The notes: generated by a model from the sequence alone, not told the origin. A stretch of DNA of 64,000 bases from Triangularia verruculosa (GCA_033296885.1 MU863876.1:310001-374000); one strand, 5' to 3'; shown: positions 11,764 to 23,600, numbered from the stretch's first letter. A program made the numbers and translations.

Positions 11764-12665
11764 AGAGCAAGGCCCCCACCACACAACTACATGATCAGAT
11801 GATTGGACAGGAGTTTATCTTGGGCATCTACCTACCATAGACATATTTTCTTTTTTCCTTCCTCTTTACCTATATTTTACTTTATATCAACTTGAATAGG
11901 TATCAGTTCATCATTGCACATTATGTGGCAAGCACTATCCTCGAGTCTCTCATCAATAGTGGTGCTGACGTCATATCCACGATTGATCCCCAAGCTCCCC
12001 TAAGCGTTCTGTTTCTCTTGATCAAAAGGTGAACCGGGTATCCGGATATCTTGATCCCTCTTCTCTGCCGTGTCTCCGAGTTTGATCGATTGATTGTCCC
12101 GAGAGAGAGGGGTTTGTCTTTGTCCAAGTGGGATCGCCCTCGCTGTATTTAACCCCGAGCATAAGGTGGGGCAATGGGAAATGGATCCACGGATAACCAC
12201 AGGGGTAGGAGTGGAGGGGGGTTGATTGTCACCTATCAGTTTTGTTTCTTCACTGATACTTACTACCTCGACATTATCTGGCGTACACAAGGCTGGTTTG
12301 GCGTACAGATACTGTGCGCAGAGATCTAGATGAGACATGTTGTGACCGTTGGAGAAAGCTGCTGGTGATGTGAGACATGGAGTCTGCGGAGGAGGTTGCA
12401 TCTGTTGCCATTTACCCCGCGAGCCGGACGGGAAAATGAAGAACGAATGGGTGGTAGTTTCCCCTCCCTGATTTTGCGTGTCGAGATGGGCAGGTGGGAA
12501 TAGAGAAGTGATGAATGGATGCGTGGAAGGTACGGGAGGCGGTTGAAGTGTCTTGTGTCACGGTGCACAGCTTACCTTTTGCTTGCTGCTTCAACATCAC
12601 CACACATGATCACCAACCTACCTTTCCCAGCCTCATTGACCATACTCACGTCACTCACCCTCAAA
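11764..12665. promoter_or_regulatory. lra2-lra1 intergenic region
   Basis: A 0.9-kb gap with the lra2 3' end (AT-rich, 11800-11930) and the lra1 promoter and leader. A minus-strand 133-codon frame (12000-12401) lacks any domain and is probably chance. One GTGGGG (CreA-type) motif lies near 12167. Nothing else is clear. Confidence 0.4.
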
Positions 12666-13463
12666 ATGCCCCTCGAAAACCTGCTCGCCGGGAAAACCGC
12701 CATCATCACCGGCGGCACTACGGGTATCGGCCGCGCCATCGCCCTCGCCTTCCTCACCCAAGGTGCAAATGTAGCAGTCAACCACCTCGGCCTCCCCTCC
12801 GACTCGGGGCACCTCACGTCTCTCATATCCGAATCCTCGTCCCTCCCCGGCAAACTCGCCCACCTCGCCGGCGACGTCCGCGACCCAGCCACCGGCCCAG
12901 CCCTCGTCACCTTCGCCCTATCAACCTTTAACGTCTCCCGCCTCGACATCTGCGTCTCCAACGCCGGCATCTGCACCTTCACGCCCTTCCTCTCCATCAC
13001 CACAGACCTCTTCTCCAACACGGTCCGGACCAACCTCGACGGCGCCTTTTACATCGTCCAGGCTGCCGCGAAACAAATGGCGCTTGACCAATCGCCTCCC
13101 GGAGGGAGTATTATTGGGATATCAAGCATCAGTGCGTTGGTCGGGGGAGGGGAGCAGGGGCATTACACGCCGACGAAGGCAGGGGTGTTGAGCTTGATGC
13201 AGAGTGCGGCGTGTGCGCTGGGGAGGTACAATATAAGGGCGAATGCGATTTTGCCGGGGACGGTGAGGACGCAGTTGAATGAGGAGGATCTGAGGGACGA
13301 GGGGAAGAGGGGGTATATGGAGGGGAGGATACCGCTGGGGAGGCTTGGGGAGCCGAGGGATGTGGCGGGGCCGGCGGTGTTTTTGGCGTGTGAGGAGTTG
13401 AGTGGGTATGTTACGGGAGCGCAGTTGTTGGTGGATGGGGGGTTGTTTGTGAATTTGCAGTGA
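12666..13463 (+). CDS. lra1: Short-chain dehydrogenase, probable L-rhamnose 1-dehydrogenase
   Basis: Single exon, 265 aa. I chose the ATG at 12666 because it sits just before the Rossmann strand and has an AAAATG context; in-frame ATGs upstream (12519, 12606) would add an unrelated N-terminus. Classical SDR features are present: TGGTTGIG at 15-22, NAG at 99-101, Ser153/154, and Y-x3-K at 167-171 (YTPTK), followed by the PG motif. Next to L-rhamnonate dehydratase and a candidate rhamnose regulator, the expected role is NAD(P)-linked oxidation of L-rhamnose to the lactone. The family is certain; the substrate comes from context. Third codon positions switch from mostly C to mostly G at about 13090. 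Confidence 0.85.
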   Translation: MPLENLLAGKTAIITGGTTGIGRAIALAFLTQGANVAVNHLGLPSDSGHLTSLISESSSLPGKLAHLAGDVRDPATGPALVTFALSTFNVSRLDICVSNAGICTFTPFLSITTDLFSNTVRTNLDGAFYIVQAAAKQMALDQSPPGGSIIGISSISALVGGGEQGHYTPTKAGVLSLMQSAACALGRYNIRANAILPGTVRTQLNEEDLRDEGKRGYMEGRIPLGRLGEPRDVAGPAVFLACEELSGYVTGAQLLVDGGLFVNLQ

Positions 13464-14739
13464 TGATGCTGAAGAGGAGAGGGCTGGTGATGGGATGGGA
13501 TGGCTCCAGCTGTCAATGCTTTATTAGAGTATCACCAGACATGTTGTACCAGTCTCAGCCCTGTATAGTCGCCCAACGGTTTTCTTTACCCGGGCACCGA
13601 ACCCGGGCACCGAGGACCCTGATGTCTGAGAAAAGATATCCACCAAGAGTTTTGCACAAGTACGGAGTTGATATGAAAAAAGATCTTCTCTCGGCGTGTT
13701 GGCCAAGTCACCTCACATGCTGCCCGGCCCGAAATCCACCGGCTACACCGCTCTTGGCTACCTTAGGTTGACCTTCGATGGACCCGACACCAACGTGGCT
13801 GTCGCCAGCGAACCAAAATCCACATGCAAGAAGCCAGAAAGAATTGGATTTTTTTGCTCTTTGTATGCGCGCAGTGGGGAGTTGGGCATCTAATCGAGCG
13901 AATAATGCACGTTGGAATGATTTTTCTCTTCACTGTGGAATGAGTGGAATGTCCTGAATGTGGGGGATGTCCCCGACTCCCCCTCACCAAAAACAGGTTC
14001 CGTCATCGTCGACAGGGGTGTTGCAACCAAAGCGGGTCCGTGCCTGGCGCTTGGTCGGGTGTCCCTTCCAGAACGCGGTCGGGTCAGGTCGCATGTGTCG
14101 GTCGCGGTCTGTGAATGAGGTCGAGGCGCGTTGCGGTCATTTTGGGGTGCCCCTCGTTAGTGGCTGCCATTGGCTGTGTTGGCTGGCATTGCCAACCTCC
14201 TCGACATCCTTTCCAAGTCTTCCATAATTGAGTCGCGACACACCAGCAACACCTCCTGTCAATCCACCTGCGCCATGTGTCTGGCGCATCGTGACAGCAT
14301 CACCCACAACAGTCTTGGCTTTGACGGACCGGAGCGAAAACCCGGCTAGCGCACTGATAGCGCCGATAGCCTTTTTGACCGCTCGCCGGCCCCCCTGGAG
14401 ACGAGAGACAGCGCTGGCCAGGGGACTCCACTTTCTTGTCGCTCTTGGGAGTTGTTCATCTGGCAGCAGAGATTATGTGATTATTGCTTTTTTGTCTGTC
14501 ACCATCAAACACACACACTGCGGCACTCTGGGGATATCGCTGGAACGACATCGCCCCGTCTGTGAACCCCATGCGCTATTCTGCCGCGCCAGGATCGCTC
14601 CTTGCGCAACCATTGACACCTGCCATCCGAAAGACGGTACCAGCGACTATGCTGCTACGAGTAGTGGCATCTGCGTCCCCGTTACCACCAACCGACAGCC
14701 GTCCCAGCCATCACCGCCTTCCGTCTCCATAGATTCTGT
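13464..14739. other. Intergenic region and leader of the coiled-coil gene
   Basis: 1.3 kb without a supported gene. A 210-codon frame at 14228-14860 overlaps the start of the next gene out of frame and shows no domain, so it is more likely untranslated leader. Confidence 0.4.
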
Positions 14740-17444
14740 ATGGCGTCGCCGCCACCACCGCTGCCGAGTGACGACACTATGGGTATCGTCGATGTTGTCG
14801 GGTCCCCGCCGGGGGACGACATTCGGTGCTGCTGCGGGAGAGAGGACTGTGTCTACCTGAGACACAACTGTTCGGTCCTCTTGAGCGTCGAGCGGGATGT
14901 CCACGCGGCAGCCAAGATGGGGCAGGTACGTTTTTGTGGTGGTTGTTCCCTTTCGTGCTTCCCGCCACATTCCTCTGTGACACCTTCTCTTCCACCCGTC
15001 TCGTCTCTTTGTGTTCTGGCCCTGCCGCACCGTTATGTCTTTTGAAAGGCTATCGTGTACTTGTCTTCCAACAATGCATTCTGGGATCTCTTCGTGCTTG
15101 TGTTCTGCAAACCACTATGGATGACCCAGACGAGACAGCCCAGGCGCAGGAGCCAGACCCAGAGCTCGAACTCGAACTCGGCCTTTATTTCCCTTCCCAG
15201 ACGCTAACATGGTCGCTCCAGACGCTCCTCGTCCGCCACGAGGCGTACATGGCCTCTGCAGAAAGGGACAGGGCAGAGCTCAACGCCCGCATTGAACAGC
15301 TCGAAGCTGAAAACGCCGAACTCGAACGAAAGAACCGAGAGGTCAACCACGATAACCATAATCTACGAGATGAGTTGGACCACTTGAACGACACGGTCAA
15401 GGATGCAGATACAAAGATAGAGTTTTTGGAGAGGACATTACGAGATGCACAACGCGAAGTACGAAGGCTCGAAAACGCAGCGGAACGAGCGGCCAGTCTG
15501 GAAAGACAAATAGCAATGCTGGAGGAGGAACAGGTGACATTACAAAACACTGTCGTCACCACAAAAGATGAAGCGCGGACGGCGATGCATCGATGGAAAC
15601 AAGCCGAGAAAGGTCTCAGCGATTTGCAAGTACAACTGGAAAGAATGGAGAAGGAGGCGAGAGAGGATCGGGAACGGCATGTTGAAGTCATCAGCCGCAT
15701 GGAGAGGCAGCGCCACATGGAGAAGGAGCTCAACACAGCAGCTGGAAGGCTTAAGGGCGCCGCCGCGGTGAGATCGATGACTGATAGCAAAAATGGAGGA
15801 AACGTCGTGTCCCACTTTGTGCGCGATCTCTTGCAGGACAATGCCAACCTGCAGCTGGGCATGGCAGAACTTCGGGAGATGCTGGTCAGCTCCAACGACG
15901 AGATCCAAATGCTACGGGAGCAACTGCTGTTTCACCAGCCAGCGCCACCAAGCGAGACCGAGAAAGAGCCTGAAACCCCCAGGGAAGAGGAACCAACACT
16001 ACCACATCTCGGCACCTCGCCCCAGTCACTCCGGGCCGAACTTGAGAGACAAGAGCAGCCAACATCACCCCCGCCAGCGGCGCCTCCGCCTCGGGTCTCA
16101 CAGCAATTACACATTCACCATCATTACCACGTCACTCACAAGCAGGAGCTCAAGAGGATGAGAAAGAAGCGACAGGGGATCACATCCGGTACCTTCACTC
16201 CACCAAAGATGTTTTCTGCCCCATCATCACCCGTCACCTCGACCATAATGTGGCATCGGGGCCCGGCGAATGGGAATCATGAACCACCAACGCCGTCAGA
16301 GCGCCAATGGTCACAGCACGACGACGAGAACCCGTCTGAGTTTGGAATGTCGTCAGAGATCAGCTCGCCACGGTCCAACAACCGCAACTCGGTATTCGAC
16401 CGGATGGTGGATGTATCCTATCCAACATCCCCCACAACCAGCCTAGATCCTACCTCTCCAGCATGGAAGAACGCGCATCGAAAGCGAACTTCGGAGTGGT
16501 CCACCCGCAGCATCGGTACGGCCATGTTTCCTGTCGACGCAGCATCTACGTGGAACGGCCCACCACAAGCCAACAGACACCCATTAACCAAGTTTGTCCG
16601 GTGCGGGGAGCGCTCGCCCAGCAGCCCGAGACATGTCCAGGATGACGGGATACAAGCGTATTCCGACGCCGGAAACACAGACGTAGGCGATCTCATCTCG
16701 AACCATCACTTTGACTCTCGGGTGCTACAACGTCCGGGAGGGAGGTTACATCGGGTAACCTCGGAGGAGTCGATCATGTCATTGTCAAACGGGATGGACA
16801 TCCACACATTGCAGGCGAGACCGAGCCAGTTGGCGCTGAGGCCGCTGGGGCTGAGCGCCGCGGGGACGAACGTCAGTGAAGTTGTTGCGTCGCCTACTCT
16901 GACGAGGGGAAGTAGAGATGGCAGGAGGGGGAGTGTAGTTTTGCGGGACAATCTTGCGAATCAGCTACCGTTGTTCAAATCAAGCCAGCCGGCGGGGAGG
17001 ACGGTTTCGACACCAGCGCGCAGCAGCGGTGGAGGTGACGCGTCGATACGACGGACTCCTTCGGCGCTGGGGAGGTTGGTGTCGTGGCGGCCGTGGGGGG
17101 GTGCGGCTACGGCGCCTGTGTCGCCGGAGCCCCCTAGGACACCGGGTACTCGGCCGACGCTCATCACGACGACGACGACGGCGGTTCCGGCGTTTGGGCT
17201 GGCGGTGTCGAGCCCGACGGTGTCGGTGAGCTCTGCGCCGAAGAGTCCGGAGGGAAGTGTTTCGAGTGGAGGGACGTTTAGGACGCCGGGGATTAATCAG
17301 AAGGGGGTGATTCCGGGGTTTAATGCGTATTGGGCTGCGCACCAGGTGTTGAGGCGGCCGAGGAGTAAGGTCAGTTTGGAGGGGGAGAGGTTGGGGGCGG
17401 TGGAGGAGGGGATTAGGGAGGCGTTGGAGCCGCTGGCTGAGTGA
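14740..17444 (+). CDS. Coiled-coil protein of unknown function, 802 aa
   Basis: Two exons: 14740-14925 and 15222-17444. The 296-bp intron has a GTACGT donor, and a GCTAAC branch site 15203-15208 lies just before the CAG acceptor at 15221. The join reads AAAKMGQ-TLLVRHEAY without a frame change. Exon 1 holds a small Cys-rich motif (CCCGREDC). Residues of about 65-310 form a long heptad-rich coiled coil, ending in a segment with ELREMLVSSNDEIQMLREQL. The rest is Ser/Pro/Thr-rich and disordered, with a His-rich patch (HIHHHYHVTH) and a short ordered C-terminus (PGFNAYWAAHQVL). This looks like a cytoskeletal or organelle-scaffold protein, but I cannot name it. The upstream AG at 15199-15200 would also keep the frame and add seven residues. 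Confidence 0.75.
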
Positions 17445-17918
17445 ATGCATTGGGTAGGGGCGTTTAATATTGTTTTTTTTTGGGGGGGGGGAAAGGGGGA
17501 AGAGAGGGATGATTTGCAAAGAGATATCCGGAGGTATTTTTAAGCCTGTTTCAACGTGACACATTTGGTTCTGGTTTTTGGTAAAGTTGCATAGCATTGG
17601 ATGGTGGATTGGTGGATGAAGAATTGATGGCATGGCATGGCGTGGTGGATAATACCCTGGAGGACTTTGGAGCAGAGAGATATTGGTTTTGGGGGAGAGA
17701 GGAAGAGACAGGAATGTATATATATGTGTGCCGAGAGGTACGGAGTTTCTTCATTCTTGTGGAGTTTGTTGCTTAGTGGGCGCTATAATATGTTGTAATT
17801 CATTGTCAAGCGTGGGGAGGTTATTGTTTGCAAATGGAAGAGGCAAAAGCGATAGGGAGGCAAAGAATCAGTTGTTGTAATAAGAACATTATTAACCTCT
17901 AGTTAAATCTTTAGCTGG
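17445..17918. other. Convergent 3' intergenic region
   Basis: Lies between two tail-to-tail genes. It holds a T8/G10 run at 17471-17490 and otherwise no structure I can support. Confidence 0.4.
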
Positions 17919-18832
17919 TCACCTCATACATGATTCCAGATTCAACCTTCGGCCTATTTCTTTTCGCACAAAGCCGACGAAGTCATCAACCCCCTGTGGT
18001 TCGTTGATCCAGTGCCCACCGTCGTCATACTCACACCACTCAACTGGAAAGCCCACTTCCTTCAGAGTATCTCGCATGCGTGTGCCGTTTTCGATCGATA
18101 TCACGGTGTCGTCCCGGCTGTGCTCCAGCAGGATGCGTGTCGAGGTGAGCTGCGAGGACGGCGCGGGGAGAATATTTCCGTCCTTGTCATTGTCGTTGCT
18201 GCTGATATAGAGGCGTTGCAGGTTGGTGAGCCGTTGGGTGGAGTCAGGATGCTGACGTATAGCGTCTGTGGCGTCGTCTGCGAGGGGAAACCAGCTGCAG
18301 AATCCAACAAGACCGGCGAATCCCCCTTTGCCGTCGGCAAACAGTGCAGCCAGGGACCTGGTATTGATCATCAGTCATTCAAGTACCAAGTTAAGAGGTT
18401 ACCTAGGAGGCTGTAGGGGGAAACTTACGTTGCGAAGCCCTGGCTTATCCCACCAAGGAATATCCTGTTCCTGGGGACAAGCAGCTCTTCATTCTTGATT
18501 GTTTGGATAATGAGGTCAACACTCGATAGCAAACCAGGAGCCTGCAGCTCGCGGCGCTGCTGGACATCGTCGAGGGACCACATGTCAAACCACTGTGGCA
18601 TCACGATGTCGAATCTTTCCGAGTGGAGGGGTTTTGCTTGCGGGAACACCCATCTGACTGTGGGAAGGAGGGCTGGGAGGGTGCGGTTGGCAGTCTCGGA
18701 ACTTGTGGCCTCGGACTCGAAGAATTCTGAGGCGAATTCTACTGCGTCGCTGTCGCGGCCGTGGAGGAGGATGATGGTGTGGGTGTGGGGAGATCCCAGT
18801 GGGGGGTCGAGGGTGTATAATGATAGAGACAT
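17919..18832 (-). CDS. Acyl-protein thioesterase / carboxylesterase-like alpha/beta hydrolase
   Basis: Two exons, 18832-18429 and 18357-17919, around a 71-bp intron (GTAAGT donor, CAG acceptor), giving 280 aa. The nucleophile elbow GGISQG puts Ser130 just before the intron, and the join reads SQGFATSLAALF. The charge relay continues with Asp217/218 (HSRDDTV) and His250 (DDGGHW). The N-terminal ILLHGRDSDA carries the oxyanion strand. Length and motif spacing fit the phospholipase/carboxylesterase (APT1-like) family, which removes acyl groups from proteins or small esters. No signal peptide is seen, so a cytosolic enzyme is expected. Substrate is unknown. Confidence 0.85.
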
Positions 18833-20031
18833 TTTGGGTTTGTTCTGGGGGGTTGAATGTTAGTGAGTGATGACAGTTTTGCTGGAAGGATTGGGAGGAA
18901 GATCTGGATGTGGTGTTGCGGGTCTGGAGAAGGGAGTTGGATTTTATATTGGGCATAAGATACTGTGTAAAACTCTGTCAGGATGTGCAAAAGTCTATCA
19001 GCGAGTGGCTTGTGCCTTTTTAGGCAAGGGTCACTGGACTAGGCAGCCCTCGAACGGTGGCGTACCTAGGCCACTTAGACCTTCACTTGACGTCCAAGGA
19101 CATCTTAATCACCTGATAGCCTGGGCTTGCCAAGGTTGTTTACAAACGGCGAAAACTATCTAGGTAGTGTATCTCTGCGGTCTCTACTATCCTCAGGTAA
19201 TATGTTACAGACGAAAAACAATGGACGATCGCGTGAAAGAAAGGCCCCAAAAGAAAGTAATCAGGTCTTAAAAGATAGTAATCAGGGATCAAAAGATAGT
19301 AATTAGGTATTAAAAGATAGTAATTAGGCATTAAAAGATAGTCAACGGACTTCGAAAAAATGAGCTATAGCCTATTTACTTTTCTTAAACGCCTATTGAA
19401 TATCTTTCAAGGCATGTATACTATCTTTAAACCCTCTTGACTCTCTTCTAAAGTATGGAAACAGGTCTTCGGTTTTCTATCTACGCTATGCCGACATAGC
19501 CAGCCGCCCACGGGTATCAGCTAGGTGCCCTTTTGCATAGTGCTATTAACACTCCTTATAATAAATATACCTATTGAAGGTGATCATGTAGATGTGCAAA
19601 GTTGAAGTATCGCTATTTCTGTGGAAAAGCGCAGGCAAGTATTTCACCAACCGGATACGATACCCGAACAAGTCCGGACCCAATAATAATTTATATTTCC
19701 AACATGATGTCTCGCAAGTCAGATTTTCCCCTCTAATAATCCCAAAGCGGCTCCAATAGTGGCAAGATCAGCCGCACAGTAAATGTCCACTATGAAACTT
19801 GCGCCATGGGGCATCCCTGTCAGGGGCTCGCAAAGCCGAAAGCCATCAAAAGGCGCGAGGAATGGCCGCTACGCCGCACACAAAATTTCGTTGGATCCTC
19901 CTGCTGACCAGAGCATGCCCCATTCTTCGCCACGGATCATGAAGCTGAGAAAAAGCTAAGCGCCACTGTTTTGCGCACACGAAGGGTTCGGCAACAGTCC
20001 GTCTGGTGGTGCAATCTCCTACCTTTCCATC
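18833..20031. other. Intergenic region with a 21-bp repeat
   Basis: 1.2 kb. The proximal part is the promoter of the hydrolase gene. From about 19140 the sequence becomes AT-rich and contains the repeat at 19249-19342. The segment just before 20032 is the likely promoter of the glycosyltransferase. No gene is supported. Confidence 0.4.
19249..19342 (+). repeat. 21-bp tandem repeat, about 4.5 units
   Basis: Units close to AAAAGATAGTAATTAGGTATT. The same core (AAAGATAGT or AAAGATAAT) recurs loosely at 21475-21600 on the other side of the glycosyltransferase gene. Confidence 0.8.
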
Positions 20032-21232
20032 ATGATTGTCCATAAGCCGCAGAAAATGGACCTCTTGTCGCCTCGACGGGTACGGATCTGGGCTGTGCTC
20101 GCCCTGACATGCGTTTTGCTGCTGTTCTTCGTGCGCCAAAGGGAGGTGTCAGCTGAATGGAGCAGCCGGCGACACCGATCATCATCCAGCTCCGTTGCAA
20201 CATCAGACGATGCTGAGATCAACAGCACTTCTTTGGACGCTGCCGACTCGTCAAAGTTTGCGTATCTGCAGTATGTGACAAACAGCCACTACCTCTGCAA
20301 CTCCGTTATGCTCTTCGAGCAGCTGCAGCAATACGGGAGCAAGGCGGACCGTGTGATGATGTACCCGGCGGGGATGTTTGAACTTGCAGCCGCGGAGGCG
20401 GGAGAAGAGACCGGTGGGAGGAAGGGTCATGATGTCGAGCTGTTGATCAGGGCGCGGGACGAGTTCGGGGTGAGGCTGGTCCCGGTGTCAATACACCATA
20501 AAGATACGGCTGACTGTATGTTTTGTTTTCGATCATGTTTATCTGGGGGTTGCCGCTGACGGTGCTACAGCCACATGGGCCGAGTCCTTCACAAAACTCC
20601 TAGCCTTCAACCAAACACAGTATGATCGGGTTCTATCGCTGGACTCGGACGCGGTCTTGCTCGACTCCTTGGATGAGCTGTTCACCCTCCCGGCATCCCC
20701 AGTCGCCATGCCGCGGGCGTACTGGCTGTACCCCGGGGAGAAGAAGCTAGCATCTCATATCCTGCTCGTTGAGCCTAGCGCAGCCGAGTTCCAGCGAGTA
20801 TTGGATGCAATGAGCCAAGGCGGTGAAGAGGAATATGACATGGAAATTCTCAACACTCTGTATCAAGACAGCGCTCTGGTGATTCCACATCGGCGGTATG
20901 CCCTGTTGACGCAGGTGTTCCGTTGGGAGGATGGCGAGCATGCCAAGTACTTGGGAAGCGATCGCGAGGAGTGGGACCCGGTAGCGGTATTCAATGAGGC
21001 GAAGTACTTGCATTTCTCGGACTGGCCGCTGCCAAAACCATGGATAGAGGCAGAGGAAGATCTGAGGCTGAGGGTGGAGCCAAGGTGCCGGGTCAAGGAG
21101 GGTGTTGAGACGTGCTTCGAGAAGGAGATCTGGAACGGAATCTATCAGGACTTTCGGGCCAGACGTCAGCGCGTTTGTGGGCATGCCATTGATCCGCTAG
21201 AGACACCGCTAGGAGGTGTCGTGTCATACTGA
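20032..21232 (+). CDS. GT8-family glycosyltransferase, GNT1-like, type II membrane protein
   Basis: Two exons, 20032-20515 and 20571-21232, with a 55-bp intron (GTATGT donor, GCTGAC branch site, CAG acceptor), giving 381 aa. Residues 18-34 form a signal anchor (WAVLALTCVLLLFFV) after a basic N-terminus, so a Golgi lumenal enzyme is expected. The metal-binding DxD is at 186-188 in the typical GT8 context RVLSLDSDAVLLD. Further conserved-looking blocks are FAYLQYVTNSHYLCN, YDMEILNTLYQ and YLHFSDWPLPKPW. Fungal relatives transfer GlcNAc or glucose to glycans; the donor is not readable here. An alternative start lies at 20056. The gene sits at the edge of the transposon-rich island, between two stretches of related AT-rich repeats. 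Confidence 0.85.
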
Positions 21233-21650
21233 CAGTTTTGGCGTTGGGATGGGACGATCATATCTGGTGTGGAGTTGGCGGGATAGAATTGGCCGAGATC
21301 AAAATGCAATTGAAAGCTTTTTTTCTGATGGCAGGTGCTCGTCCCGCTCATTGAGACCAACAACCCGCCTTTCGGGATCAAAGCGATGACACAGAGGCTT
21401 GCCCGGCACGTCCTGGACAGAAAAAACAAGCACTGCAAAGTAGGAATACGGCATGTACAGATAATTAATAGGCCGTAAAAGATAATTAATGAAGCCTTAA
21501 AAGATAGTTACCTGTAATAGGCCTTAGAAGATATCGAAACTCTGTTAGACGATACTTATAAAATGTTAAAAAATAGTAATAAACCCTAAAAAGATAGTTA
21601 ATAGGCCTTTTCTACTATTCTTAAGGTGTGATCCTAACTTACAGTACCAA
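21233..21650. repeat. AT-rich tract with dispersed AAAAGATAGT units
   Basis: 3' flank of the glycosyltransferase. From 21460 it holds several spaced copies of the unit also seen at 19249-19342. No coding frame is supported. Confidence 0.5.
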
Positions 21651-21699
21651 TTATTTTGTCCACGTCGTGCCTGGGCCTTTTAAACCCTGGTCATATGAA

Positions 21700-22930
21700 G
21701 GAAGCAAACGCATCGGATCGACAAAGCTCGCCTGCCGGGACGGTCCGCCATCCAACAACTGCCGTCTTGGCTCGAGGCTTAACACAACAGCCAGAACAAT
21801 ATCGGAATCTGGACATAGACGATTTCCATTTCCGTTCTTGAACTTGAGCACTCGCCGCTTTAACCTGAGCAGAAGTGGAGAAGCCCTGAGCAGGGTGAGC
21901 AAGGCCTGAGCAGGGTGAGCAAAGCACTGAGCAAGGTGAGCAATGATTGAATCCACCTGAGACCAGGCTATACTGGAGGTAGACTATGGTAGAGCTGTTT
22001 CTGGAGCGTACATCTATTCCACGGTTGTTAGCGTTGCAGGGGGGCTTTTGGTGGGAGTTGTTAGAAAATAACCCTGGCTGTACTAATAACTATTCCGCTT
22101 AGGGTAGGTGTAAAAGTTATGACAGGGAACCAATATCTGTGTTAGAGTCAGAAACAGCTTATGCAGCGTAGCATCCACGCTAGGAACAGTTTTTGAGTTA
22201 GTCCAAATCAGGCAAGTCGTCTCCCTCCAAATATCGTTTCTGTATCCGGGATCACCGAAAACTTGGATTGACATGTCGAATGCTACCTTTCTGGTGGGTC
22301 TGTTTGGCTCCAAGAGCCATTTCTGGAGCGCAGCTATTCAGTTTGGCAGGTATTATGTCAAGGATCTTCTGCCTTTGCAGAGCCAGAAACAGCTTCTGTA
22401 TGCAAATCATTTAGCCTAAGGCAGCGCTAGGATCATGACATGAAATCCCAGTCTCTGGTAAAGCCAGAAACGGCTTTTTCAGTAGGCAGCGATGGTCTGC
22501 CTTTACTGGAGCCAGAAACAGCTTCTACGTTTTGACCTAGGCAACATAGGGAATCGCTGCCTCTATTGAAGCCATAAATGGCTTCTAATGGTAATACACA
22601 ACAAGTCTGTAGGCGATTGCGGATGAAACCACGCTTCCGGATTCTTACAGTATTGCTAGGTAGCCTTGCAAAGCCAAGCTCCCGGTTTGGCACGGAATTC
22701 CTTGCAAGGAGTCCAGGCGCCAAAACTGGCTCATGTGTGCAGTTGGCTAGGAGCCAGTTTTGGAGGCAGATGACGTCCACCTGTAGTTCAAGATCGTGCT
22801 CTCAGAGCTGCTTTGAGAGCCCAGCCATCTGGCGAGGGCAGGTACAGTATTACAAGGATTATATCCGGTATCAAGGAGGGATTTATCTCGGGCAGCTCTT
22901 TGAATCTTTGCAAAATCGATCTTCTTTTAA
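21700..22930 (-). repeat. Inverted copy of the repeat that precedes the LINE at 43.1-46.3 kb
   Basis: Minus-strand reading matches, in order, the segment just before the LINE ORF1 start (around 46260-46330), the 21-bp minisatellite, the block at 45700-46020 and the block at 43100-43830. Here it is uninterrupted by Fot1, so it serves as an empty-site paralogue. It includes several short AGCC-GGCT palindromes (for example 22462-22478 and 22570-22586). Decay is lighter than in the other copy. Confidence 0.7.
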
Positions 22931-23600
22931 TCTTTTGGGACACCTGGTAGAAGATTAAGTCTTGTCCAGATGTCTGGTGCGGCGCGCGGCGCTTCAGACG
23001 TCATCGACGTCATGCGAAGCGATTCGGGAACTCCAGGAGCGGGTAATCGCCGCTCCCAGCGCAAAAGGATGAAAACGACGAAAGCGATAGAGTCAGTACG
23101 ACAAAAAGACGATACGAATTGGGAGGAGGAAAACGGCAGTGAGAGAATGCTGAGAAACCACAAGACTCGCACAATCCGTGTTGTAACACCGGAATCTGGA
23201 CACAATTCGCCACGTGACTTCTCGCCGCTTTATCTGTCCTGAATTAGGCGGAGCTCAGGACCGGTTCATCTTCGGCTCCGGTCTGCTTACTTCGCTTAGG
23301 GTCTGCTCAGGGTCTGCTCACTTCGTTCAGGGACTGCTTAGGGTCTGCTCACCTCGCTTAGGGACTGCTCAGAGTCTACTCACCTCGCTTAAGGTCTACT
23401 CAGGGTCTACTTACCTCGCTTATAGACTGCTTAGGGTCTGCTTACCTTGCTTATAGACTACTTAGGGTTTGTTCACTATACTTAGGACTACTTTAGGTTA
23501 CTTATAGTCTGTTTACCTTATTAATGGTTTATTTATTTACTACTGATAGTACTCTTATAAGTTTGTTCTATAACGCTAGTCCAGAACTCCTTTGAAAGTG
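22930..23600 (+). repeat. Minisatellite-bearing repeat related to the LINE 5' region
   Basis: A 90-codon frame rich in Arg, Lys and Ser (22970-23242) resembles the basic start of a retroelement ORF1 but has no domain I can name. It is followed by a 17-21-bp minisatellite (23270-23530, units like GGTCTGCTCACCTCGCTTA) that becomes more AT-rich towards its 3' end, as expected for progressive RIP. Confidence 0.5.

Noticed and set aside
14228..14860. 210-codon open frame
   Set aside because: Overlaps the first exon of the coiled-coil gene in another frame, with no domain and no splice structure; more likely leader sequence.
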